From NCBI RefSeq assembly GCF_000003815.2, contig NC_049980.1:5173174-5194240 (forward strand): a DNA stretch of 21,067 nt. The letters are read 5' to 3'. Shown here piece by piece: positions 8,022 through 16,521 of this stretch. The notes beneath the pieces were generated by a model, which searched no databases, had not been told where the DNA came from, and saw only the letters and a program-made list of their open reading frames with translations. Every line of letters starts with the position of its first letter. The stretch's first letter is position 1. The stretch comes from Branchiostoma floridae (lineage: Eukaryota; Chordata; Leptocardii; Amphioxiformes; Branchiostomatidae). The translations under genes were made by a program, and so were the position numbers.

Positions 8022-10309
8022 ATGGACGGCAAATACTTTCTCATCATCATCGCGTTTGTTGCAGTCACCAGTTTTGATGGATGCGAAGGTGGGTCTCCTT
8101 GTTGCTGTGCACTTTAAACTTTAGTATGTTTTATACCCCTGCGGTTTTCAGGTGAAAAATACGCGCAACCCTCTGTCGATCTTCAATATGTCCGATCTTC
8201 CATCGATACGCCCGAAGATCGTGGATAATGTGAGAGGGGTATTAGGACGCGGTCACATATGTCGTGCGATCGTCGCACGATTTTGATGCCATAGGATTTT
8301 CAAGCAGGCTGTGACAGAACCAACCACCGACAGGGATACAAGACAGCCGTTTGTGTTACAAGACTCTGAAGGAAACATGCATGGATGTCCCCCCAAACGT
8401 CTAAAGTTAGCAATCGTGCGACGACCGCAAGAATTTTGTAATCGTGCCCTACGTATGAGAAGCTACATGTATCACTTAAGACATACAACCTTCCTCTAGT
8501 TTCAGACTTAAAATGTCATGAAAGTTTGCCACAAAATCATCGTTGATTTCAAGAAGCTACAAATTAATGGGCAGTGTCGCCTCTATCTGTAACTTTAAGG
8601 TGGTTTCTTGTGCCACGGTCCAACCAAACTGAACTGCACCGACATGATCGGCTGCGTCAAAGCCACGGACCGCTGTAACGGAGTCATCGACTGCTGGGAC
8701 CGCTCGGATGAAGAAAACTGCAGACTGTGTAAGTACGAACGGACGTGGCCTTTTACAATGCGTTTGGTACGTGTTACATTTAACGTAAAGCACATAGATG
8801 ATGATAGACCTTTGATGAGGAAATGAAGGATAGTTTGGTTCTACGTTAGATGGAATGTCTAAAAATAGCCACAGATAACGGTGGGTAACGGTACAGAAAA
8901 TTCAGGTCCAGGTGTACAGAGAATTAGGTTCAGGTCCGAACCTGAACCTGGACTTAATTGTTTTTAAAAACTTGTGAAAAGGCAATACTCAAAACAATGG
9001 TCCATTTCACTACAAAGGTATCTGTTTGGTGGAGTTACAGACTTCCCCTGGCGTCTTAAAATCCTATCGTCATGTAAACAATACTAATGCCGGCCCCGTT
9101 AACTTAGACCAAGTTAGAATGTAGAAACTTGATAAAACTTACTACTTCGCTCTTGTTTTTCTTAGACTGGTAAGCGCCAAAACCCGTGAACGCCTGCCGG
9201 TATAATCTGTTCGTTTTCTAATCGGTCCAACATCCGGTCTACTGATTTTTTCACCTCCGGTCCAACAAGAAAACAAAAATTCCCGTTATCCAAGTCACAG
9301 AGATATTCGATAATAACAAGAAATCTATTTCATGATAAGTATCATCCTTGTCTTTTTGACAGCTTGCTTCTGCTATGGTCATTCCAACAAGTGCGCTGCC
9401 GAAGGCGTCTGTGATGTAAGTATACACACCGATTTGTGATTTCCTTGCATCAGAGATTTTCTTGAAATTTTAGATATGGAATCCTTAAAGATCTAACTGA
9501 AATCTTCGCTTTCGAACTATCAGTTCCTTAATCTAGAAATTTCACACCTTCTTTGTGTGCCTTTTTCCCAGGACTGCCAGCACAACACAGCCGGCGCACG
9601 GTGTGACCAGTGCAAGCCCGGCTACATCGGCATGGCCACCCGGGGCACCCCGTACGACTGCCAGCCCATCCAGTATGTGCAGGTGGTTCAGCAACCGCTT
9701 CAGCAGGTGATGCAGGTGGTTCAGAAACCGGCCCAGCAGGTGTTCATGCAACCAGTCCAGGTGAGGCAAAAGAAACTGTCCCGTTTTTCTGAAATATTTT
9801 TTTTGTCTGACTGTGCGGGCAATTCTAACAGTGCCAAAACGCTGTTACTCATTGACAAGCAACGTTAACTGGATATGATTTTGGAAACGGTCAGATGTTT
9901 CAACTACCATCCACTAGTTTTCGTCTGTGACACGGAAGTGATCTGGAAGAATTGTCCTCATTCATAGTTAGGGTGTAAAAGACAAGTTTCTTCCAGATCA
10001 CTTCCGTGTCACTGACGACAACTAGTGGATGCTAGTTGAAACGTCTTACCGTTTCCAAAATCATATCCAGTTGCTTGAGTAACTGCTTTTTGGCGTATCT
10101 TATTACTTGGATGTCTAATCTTCATCGACAAATTCTGACAGTGATTTTGACATCGATATCTTTATTCATCATCGGGTTGTGATTTGGTTGCACAGGTCAT
10201 GCAACCCCTGGCTGTCCGACTGCAGCCCATGGCTTACCAAGTCAAGCAACCAGTGCAGGTGCAGCCAGTCGCCATGCCAGTCATGATGCGTCGTGGCAAG
10301 AAAGGCTGA
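8022..10309 (+). CDS. secreted LDLa plus laminin-type EGF protein with Q/V-rich tail, 5 exons, 183 aa
   Basis: Exons are 8022-8088, 8600-8728, 9363-9415, 9572-9760 and 10196-10309, with GT-AG introns of phase 1, 1, 0 and 0. Residues 1-23 are a signal peptide (MDGKYFLIIIAFVAVTS core). An LDL-receptor class A domain has cysteines 27, 35, 41, 48, 54 and 63 at canonical spacing. D53, D59 and E60 are calcium ligands and N49 replaces the usual aspartate. A laminin-type EGF domain has its eight cysteines at 67, 69, 76, 82, 85, 94, 97 and 113. Residues 114-183 are cysteine-free, rich in Q, V and P with recurring VQVVQQP/QPVQV motifs, and end RRGKKG. The ATG at 8022 has A at -3 and G at +4 and is kept in the duplicated copy; the upstream in-frame ATG at 8001 is TAG there. 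The protein is probably extracellular, perhaps matrix or surface-coating; the partner is unknown. No known orthologue was recognised. Confidence 0.88.
8890..9280. repeat. probable repeat debris in intron 2
   Basis: A short palindrome (TTCAGGTCCGAACCTGAACC, about 8932-8951) sits in a stretch rich in CAGGT/ACCTG motifs. A CCGGTCCAAC / CCGGTCTACT / CCGGTCCAAC series follows near 9225-9270. It looks like intronic transposon remnants, with no second copy in the window. Confidence 0.35.
9832..10094. mobile_element. palindromic element in the last intron of the LDLa/EGF gene
   Basis: The arms 9832-9951 and 9988-10094 are inverted copies. Paired stretches include TGGATATGATTTTGGAAACG, CCACTAGTTTTCGTC and GACACGGAAGTGATCTGGAA, with a loop of about 36 bases. 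The outer arm sequence (CATATCCAGTTGCTTGAGTAACTGC) recurs singly near 16770-16790 and 17287-17311, so this is a dispersed family. It lies between splice sites 9761 and 10195 and leaves both intact. Confidence 0.85.
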
Positions 10310-11080
10310 CCAATAGCAACCGTCTGTAGGGCGTGTTGACGTGACGTCATTGGTTTGTTTGCTGTATTTTGAAGTCCTGTATGCAAATGAGTGAATCGTT
10401 ATGACGTTATGGCGCTCTACATCAGTCACTTTTACTCTTGATTTTGTGATGAATTCAAGTAGAATACAATCATTTTGTGACTTACGCTGCTGTCTTACGA
10501 CGATAGAGCAAATTTTGCACGTTGTTAAGCTCAGAACTATGTTGCGAGGTTATTGACTTTTCGAGTACATTTCCACTACTGGATTTAATCGTGTGACATT
10601 GAAGCAATGGAATGCATGGAATTTGATGCTAACGTTATAAGCAGTGTTATTAACAGTGATAGTGTTGTGAGCTTGTGGTTAAGTATATGCTCCTCTTAAT
10701 TTTTCTCATACCTTTTTGCAATGTTTGGAGTAATTAAAATGCACAAAGAAGTAATTCAAGTCACAAACATTTTTAAAAAAACTGGCGACAAGTAAGAAAA
10801 ATGTACCAAACTATGACTTGTACTTGACAATGTCTTGCGAAAACAGTACGCAGGTTGTGCATTGTGAAGCTCAATATTCACGTTGCTAGAAAAAGTATTT
10901 TTCTGTTTAATACATTTCTATAGCTCCACCGCTGGATTTAATTGTGTGGTATTGAAGTGATAATAAATGTATTTAGTCATGGAACGTGCAGCTTCTAATC
11001 GTTTCTGTAACAGTTAGAGTGTTAACGTTGTGACTGTTGCGGTATATGTCCTCCTCTGATTAAGTATTCACACATCTGTG
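10310..11080 (+). repeat. 3' flank or UTR with internal tandem duplication
   Basis: After the stop codon, a block near 10500-10735 is repeated in diverged form near 10845-11075. Matching landmarks are GCTCAGAAC / GCTCAATAT, CTGGATTTAATCGTGTG / CTGGATTTAATTGTGTG, ACATTGAAGCAAT / GTATTGAAGTGAT, and the GTGTTGTGAGCTTG / GTTAACGTTGTGACTG ends. Possible polyadenylation signals are ATTAAA at 10733-10738 and AATAAA at 10962-10967. Which poly(A) site is used cannot be told. Confidence 0.6.
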
Positions 11081-11734
11081 CAGTCTAGCTTGAATATCGG
11101 TTTGGTTAGTTTAGCGGGGCTCCCATACTTCCCACTCACCAACTCAGTAAACTAACCAAGCTGATACTCTTGCTATAGGCAGTCCGCCCATGCTATGTCT
11201 AAACATGCTCTCACTGACTGAATCTGTCTCAAGAACACATTCAACTGACAGGACATTAATTCGAGTAGCAGTTAGTACCTGAACCAGGCTCCCGGACAGT
11301 ATAGTAAAGACATTGCTGAAAGATTGACCCTCCATGCTTTTAAAACATAGGCCCGCCACTATCTTTTCAAGATGCAAAAAACGCTTAGACGGCTGTGAAC
11401 CACTTGTAACGGTCTCCACTTTCTAGTTACGATTGTACCCGCAGAGGTAAGCTACAGGTGAACAGTAGGTAGGTCACATCCGGGACTTTTGGTTTAGGGG
11501 TAAATGACCCCTGGAACTCATTGCTAAACACTGAACTGGAAAATCATGTTCTAGCTTTAAATCCTATCTCTGTTGTCATCTCTATCGTGGCTTTTGTCCA
11601 ATACAGTATGCTATAGAAAAAGAAGGAAGCAATCTATCAATTGCAACCGCCCCGTACTATGGTGATCTAAGTAGTTAGTAACGCTACAAGTAGGACTAAT
11701 TGCAGAAACGGGCTTCAGACTATATATTATCCTT
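11081..11734. other. intergenic, one small hairpin
   Basis: A short inverted repeat, TTGGTTAGTTTA (about 11101-11112) against TAAACTAACCAA (about 11148-11159), could form a stem with a loop of about 35 bases. Nothing else was recognised. The 91-codon minus-strand reading at 11144-11419 has no features of a real exon. Confidence 0.4.
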
Positions 11735-12115
11735 GGCCTGGCCTCCTAGTCTTCCCTCATGACCTCAATGAAAAGCGACCTGCAGGCTTGTTTGAGCTTT
11801 CATGAATAAACCAGCTCAAGTTCAAACAAAAGTTGCATGCCTGCAGACAGATCTGTTTTGGCTTGTAGCTTGCCGGGCGACCCAGTTGACCCAAGTGTCA
11901 GACCAGCGTTTTGTTTACCCTCTGTAACCTTGTCATTTTTGGTCAGGCGTTTTTGTATGGCCACAAAGACGCCCGTGGATTCCTTTCCATGTACGCAAGC
12001 GCAGTGTTACTACACTTAAAGCGTCTTAGAGGAAGGACCATTCAGGCCCGTTGCAGCTGGTTCTAAGTAGGCTGACCCCATATTCTCTAGCTATCGTCGG
12101 AAAGAGCTAATTTCC
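11735..12115 (+). repeat. duplicated block, copy A (pairs with 13062-13440)
   Basis: It shares with 13062-13440 the ordered landmarks CCCTCATGACCTCAAT, ACCAGCTCAAGTTC, CAGATCTGTTTT, AAAGACGCCCGTGGATTCCTTT, TACTACACT and CTATCGTC. The readings around ATKTPVDSF are shared, but the differences between copies are mostly amino-acid changing and copy A hits a stop directly after YYT. Purifying selection on a protein is therefore not evident. Confidence 0.75.
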
Positions 12116-12124
12116 AACCTGATC

Positions 12125-12266
12125 CCACAATGGCATAAGATATAGTACCAAACTGGTCAAGGAGTGTAGTCATCCAAGAGGTGTCCATTTGTCCGGTAGC
12201 GAAACACACTCCTAGGCCGGCTTCACTCCTATGAGAGCTTTTGATACTATCTTATGCTACCACAGT
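12125..12266. mobile_element. small hairpin MITE-like insertion
   Basis: The left arm TGGCATAAGATATAGTACC (from 12131) pairs with the right arm GATACTATCTTATGCTACC (to about 12261). A second paired stretch is AGGAGTGTAG against ACACACTCCTAGG. The insertion lies in copy A of the duplicated region, and no counterpart is present at the corresponding place in copy B. Ends and target duplication are approximate. Confidence 0.55.
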
Positions 12267-12302
12267 TTTTGCTTGAAGATTAGAAAACATGGCTTCATAA
12301 AC

Positions 12303-12356
12303 ATGGAGGGCAAGGTCTTCGTCCTCCTCATTGCATTGACTCCGGCCTGGCCGATT
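12303..12356 (+). pseudogene. diverged exon-1-like relic
   Basis: It reads MEGKVFVLLIALTPAWP and then stops within a few codons. This resembles the signal-peptide exon MDGKYFLLLVAFVAVTS of the LDLa/EGF gene in spacing and hydrophobic core. No splice donor at the expected place and no following domain exons were found. Homology is inferred from the start and the shared CTCCTC-rich core, so it is less secure than the copy at 12982. Confidence 0.45.
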
Positions 12357-12573
12357 AGTAATAGGTGACCTTGACCAAGTTAGGGATAAAAGTCTAGTAG
12401 GAGTTAATTGGCCTAAGAGTGAACTGATCGACCGCGGGATGCTAGCTGGATAGACTGCAAAACACTGAGTGAAAACCCATCGTGCTAGTAACTTCTTTGT
12501 TCCTATTCGGCCAAATTCTTCTCTTTTTTATCCAGCTGACACGTCTGCCTGGAGACTACCATGTGAGACAGTA

Positions 12574-12575
<2 letters not shown>

Positions 12576-12617
<42 letters not shown>
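12576..12617. repeat. (TA)n microsatellite
   Basis: About 21 uninterrupted TA units followed by GTGTGT. Confidence 0.95.
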
Positions 12618-12624
<7 letters not shown>

Positions 12625-12628
12625 ATTG

Positions 12629-12705
12629 AAATTAACCAATTTTCCGTGTCATTTGAAATGGCCATCTGTTTGAAACTTGTGGACTCGTGTGGTGTAACGG
12701 CAGGG
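12629..12705 (+). mobile_element. truncated SINE head
   Basis: It matches 614-675, from ACCAATTTT through GTGGACTCGTGTGGTGTAAC to GGCAGGG, and includes the A-box-like part but not the B box or body. It stops where the duplicated promoter of the LDLa/EGF gene begins (12706). Confidence 0.7.
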
Positions 12706-13051
12706 TGACCTTGAATTTGATATGCCCGTGAACTTGAGCTCCCTGTATTGGTCTTAAAAGTCACTTTGTTGACGTGCTTCTAGTACTATTATGTTTTTGT
12801 AAAGTCTTCTTTGCATAACAACAAACATATTACCAGGTTCGGATATATATGCGCATACGTATACACACATACACACACACATAAAGCGTTCCAAAGTATC
12901 TTATATAGCAGAGGGGGAGTTTAAACAAACTTGTTTTCCTCAAACGCGTTTCTGGTTATCTAGACGCAGTTGAGCTCCAGCATGGATGGCAAATACTTTC
13001 TCCTCCTCGTCGCGTTTGTTGCAGTCACCAGTTTTGATGGATGCGAAGGTG
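12706..13051 (+). pseudogene. duplicated promoter and signal-peptide exon of the LDLa/EGF gene, no downstream exons
   Basis: It is homologous to 7750-8093, covering the upstream region, start codon, signal-peptide exon and donor site. The exon 12982-13048 reads MDGKYFLLLVAFVAVTSFDGCE and keeps the G|GTGGGT donor. The open reading continues past the donor as GGSIGTLSDPC and ends at 13191. The TATATAAA box of the parent is TTTAAACAAAC here, but TTATATAG at 12901-12908 is new relative to the parent (TTATAACG). No LDLa or EGF exon occurs downstream as far as the N gap. It is either an orphan exon or the first exon of a gene with unrecognised later exons. Confidence 0.8.
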
Positions 13052-13061
13052 GGTCTATTGG

Positions 13062-13440
13062 TACTTTGTCTGACCCTTGCCTCTCCCCTCATGACCTCAA
13101 TAAAAAGCGGTCTGCAGGCCGATTTGAGCGTGAAAAAACCAGCTCAAGTTCGAACAAAAAAGTTACATGCTTGCAACCAGATCTGTTTTAGCCTGTGGCT
13201 TGCCAGCTTGACCCAGATGACCCTAGTGTCTGACTCGCGTCACCTTTTCGTTTACCTTTTTACTTTGCTTTTTGTTTGCTTGTTTTGTTTTATATGGCCG
13301 GCAACAAAGACGCCCGTGGATTCCTTTCAATGTTCGCAAGTGCAGCGATACTACACTCAGATAAGACGTATTACTGACGAAGGACCATTGTCCGCTGAAG
13401 CGGGGTCCTTATTCACTGACTATCGTCTGAAAGACCTTGA
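13062..13440 (+). repeat. duplicated block, copy B (pairs with 11735-12115)
   Basis: This is the second copy of the block described at 11735. It directly follows the duplicated signal-peptide exon, so the longest open reading (12986-13450) runs out of frame with the exon and into this block. Relative to copy A it has an extra T-rich stretch near 13255-13290. Confidence 0.75.
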
Positions 13441-13450
13441 CCTTCTTTAA

Positions 13451-13505
13451 CATGGATGGTCTTTGTCCTCCTGGTTGCATCGGGCTGCAACAGTTAACTT
13501 TAATG
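13451..13505 (+). pseudogene. degenerate, frameshifted exon-1-like relic
   Basis: AACATGGATGG is followed by TCTTTGTCCTCCTGGTTGCA, then GCAACAGTTAACTTTAATGG. These align with the parent exon 1 parts AGCATGGACGG, TTTCTCATCATCATCGCG and GCAGTCACCAGTTTTGATGG after loss of about eight bases past the start. The loss shifts the frame. It sits at the end of copy B as the relic at 12303 sits after copy A. Confidence 0.5.
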
Positions 13506-14374
13506 GCTGGTATTAAAGTCATATTGTTGGTGAACAAATGTAATGCAAATAATACATTATTTTCTCTTGTTTTCTACCTACAAATATCGTTTTTCATCGT
13601 CATCATCATCAAAATCAACGTTTTGGTAGCCAGCGTAAACGTATGATCATCAAATTAACAGCATAATTCACATTATATTATTGTTTGGACTAGTGCTGAA
13701 AATGAGAATTCTTTCTGCAATTGCAAGTACTGTCTGCCTTTCCAAGGTACCTGGTCTGAAACTGCAGCTGCTTCGTAATCCTTATATTACCACAAACCCA
13801 CGTTTAAAATGGCAAAGAATTGGCACTGTTTAACAAACAATCTGTTACAAACACACAAACAAACAAACGCACAGACAAACAAACGCCACCGAACGTGATT
13901 AAGTACTAGGGAACAAGTCATACAAATTATACTTCAGACGAAATTCAACGTTTTATGAGAATGATTTTAGAAATAAGTTCCAATTGCGTCAGTTTCCACA
14001 GTTTAAGGATCCCGTGATGCGCATTTGTCTCTGCCAAGGAGAACTCCCTCTCATCGGTCGTGACAAGAAAAACAGACGTTGCCTTTAACTCTTGGCAGAC
14101 TCTATCTATCTAATAGTATGCTGACAACGTAAGCTCACAAAAAAGGCAGAGAAAAAAAGCAGTATGCATCATGCAATCTTTTATTTGCAGTTTTTCACCG
14201 TGCAGAAGTCTACCATACATATTGCTGACATTCCAGAATTTGACAAGTATCAGAATCTTGATTACCAAACTTGCCCAAATTGTAACGTTACGAAGCGGAA
14301 GCTTTTTGTTTAATTAATAATAAATGTAAGATTCTTGTAAATTACTTCTTATTCACGCGTCTATCAATAACAAA
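13506..14374. other. intergenic with a simple repeat
   Basis: An (ACAA)n-type run lies at 13846-13886. No exon, RNA gene or mobile-element terminus was recognised in the remainder. Confidence 0.4.
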
Positions 14375-15200
14375 GTCAAACTATGATTTCTATTTTGAAT
14401 TTTTTAAAAGGCGAATTTTCCCGAACTTGTCATCCATGCGGAGGAAATTGACAGCCGTCAATGATCACGTGGCAGGCACGTGATGGTCACGTGACAGGCA
14501 TGCGATGGTCACGTGGTCGTCCGACTGTCCTGTAAAGACAATCAAATACAAGTTGGATGCCGACAATTAAGCGAGCAAATTTACATGTATGACCCATGAG
14601 TTTGCAATTGGTATGCGATCCATGAGGTAAAAGAATGATTTGAAAAAACAACAAGAATTCTGGAGTTATTCATTTTTAAACTCTGGAACAGAATTGGCCC
14701 CTACAGTTCCTAAAAAACAGCTAAGGGACAAAGCGTACATACCTTACTCTCCATGCAAAGATATATCTATTACTCATCAATCATTACCATAGCATATCCA
14801 GAACACGAAATATCACGAGATAACACCGGGATTTCCACTACAGTACCATAACACGCCGTTAGGGGGGCTATAATCCATAGCATGCAATTGCCTAATAAAT
14901 GCCTACCAAACATCAGAACAGCCCATCCAGCCGTTCACTACTTTAGCCTCCTTCACCGGCCTCTTTGGGGGCATTGGCTAAAGTTGTTGGGCCCGGCATA
15001 TATTCCTTTCTCGGCATTTTTCCTGTCGCGGCATTTTTTCCTTCCCGGCGTATTCTCAGTTGAAAATTGCGAATCGACCTAAACCCCTCCCCCCCCCCCC
15101 CACATCCCCAACAACTTCAGCCAATGCCCCCAGAGAGGCCGGTGAAGGAGGCTAACTTATCTTGCGGACAGACATCTCCGTGACAAGCGCAACAACTCCG
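14375..15200 (+). repeat. duplicated segment, copy 2 (pairs with 6662-7250), interrupted by a MITE
   Basis: The order of landmarks is the same as at 6662-7250. The copy carries four CACGTG cores (14466, 14477, 14488 and 14510) in its tandem part. Homology is interrupted at 14944-15154 by a MITE and resumes with CTTGCGGACAGACATCTCCG, matching ATTGCGAAAAGACATCTCCG in copy 1. Confidence 0.85.
14944..15154. mobile_element. 211-bp MITE with 48-bp terminal inverted repeats
   Basis: The left terminus 14944-14991 starts TAGCCTCCTTCACCGGCC, and the right terminus 15107-15154 is its inverted copy with two mismatches in 48. It is flanked by ACTT on each side (14940-14943 and 15155-15158), the apparent target duplication. 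The paralogous segment at 7200-7215 lacks it. The interior has CGGCATTTTTCC-like repeats and a long C run near 15088-15101. No coding capacity. The superfamily is not assigned; the terminal TTA/TAA could alternatively be read as a Harbinger-type boundary. Confidence 0.9.
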
Positions 15201-15424
15201 TTTCACGGATGAGGTAACAAATCACACAAAACTTACAAAATACAATTCTTTATGAACGACATCGTTTTTTCACTCAACAGCGATCGTACATCCTTACTAT
15301 ACTCCTCTATCTCTTTTTTTTCGTTAGCCAACAACGGAGATAGATAAAGAAAGAACTGAACTTAAGCATATAATTTCATAAAAGGCTGAAAACCAGGCTA
15401 CATCTGTAGCTATGTGGAAAAGTG
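15201..15424. other. non-coding sequence before the gap
   Basis: A CTATCTC-type stretch near 15307 and GAGATAG near 15338 form a small inverted repeat. Nothing else recognised. Confidence 0.35.
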
Positions 15425-15524
15425 NNNNNNNNNNNNNNNNNNNNNNNNNNNNNNNNNNNNNNNNNNNNNNNNNNNNNNNNNNNNNNNNNNNNNNNNNNNN
15501 NNNNNNNNNNNNNNNNNNNNNNNN
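15425..15524. other. assembly gap, 100 N
   Basis: Exactly 100 N bases, a common placeholder length, so the true gap size is unknown. It abuts a long palindrome, a usual cause of assembly breaks. Confidence 1.
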
Positions 15525-16401
15525 TTTTTTATCATTGAGTTAAATTCGGCACAAAGGTAGAGGCATATGTCCTCTTGAGATTGAAATTTTTCAATTTGTT
15601 CTTTGTTACTTAATGAGCAACTGGGTTGATTTCAAGTTGACCACACCTATAGAAGCTTGTCAGACAATCAGTTCTCCTAAATCAGACCGACTTCAAATTA
15701 CTGTAGGAGATTGAAATTACACATGTATTATAACAAATGTCTCTGTAGGTTGCACGCAAATTTTCATTTCTGAACTCTCAATGGTTCTTCATTTACAACT
15801 GCTAGAATGGTGTAAATTGAGATACAGAGCTGTTTGATTTATACACGAATTCGTGAGTTGTCGGTTAAAAGACTACTTTTCCATTAACCGAAAGAAAAGA
15901 AACTTTACACTGTTATTAACTGTTTCAAGGCCAAGAAGTGTGCCAAGTTTTATTTGTCTTAGTTAATGGAAAAGTAGGCTACAGAAACTTTTAATCATAA
16001 CACAAAAAATCTCATGACCCTGACGACTGCGTATACCTCACTCTACACCAGCAACGAAAAAAGAAAAACTGATCGGATTTCAGGGTTGAAAATAAGCGTA
16101 TGGCTTATGGAGAAATGCAGCTTATTAAATGTCCAGGTTCAGTCTCCTACGATAGCAAAAATTGGTTTAGGAAAATTCTTAATTGTACGTTAATTGGACC
16201 TCACTTTTCTTCTGACGGGCTTCCTAGGGTATGGTCAACTTGAAATTAGCTCAGTCACTCATAAGATAATGAACAGCAAATTTAGATATTTTAATCTCAT
16301 GAGGACATATTTCTCTACCTTTAAGCCAAATTTTAACTTATTCGATCAAAAAACTAGTCTGTTATGAAACCACTTGCATTACTTTCTGACTCACCCTCGT
16401 A
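15525..16401. mobile_element. long palindromic element with mariner-like terminus, left end in the gap
   Basis: The reverse complement of about 16140-16345 matches about 15535-15730, for example AAAGGTAGAG, ATATGTCCTC, GAGATT and TTTCAAGTTGACCA. Inner arms pair at 15871-15890 and 15958-15982 (CTACTTTTCCATTAA against TTAATGGAAAAGTAG), so pairing is seen close to the centre near 15940. Outside the right arm, 16372-16401 read inverted gives TACGAGGGTGAGTCAGAAAG, resembling termini of mariner-type elements, with TA next to it. The left terminus would be in the N gap. No transposase is visible. Confidence 0.7.
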
Positions 16402-16521
16402 TAAGACAACAACGCGAATTTGGGACTCAGTCAAACGGCACTGATACACAGCGGAGAGAAATTGAATAAACGCTTCTGATTCATGGTGGATAAGACTTGT
16501 GTCAATCATATTTACCTTTGA

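Noticed and set aside
9557-9868. EGF exon reading through the donor at 9761 into the intron
   Set aside because: A strong donor GTGAGG at 9761 and an acceptor at 10195 restore the same Q/V-rich tail in frame; the read-through enters the palindrome.
12986-13450. 154-codon plus-strand reading as a new gene
   Set aside because: It starts in a different frame from the signal-peptide exon, crosses the donor and a T-rich expansion, and its counterpart in copy A is stopped.
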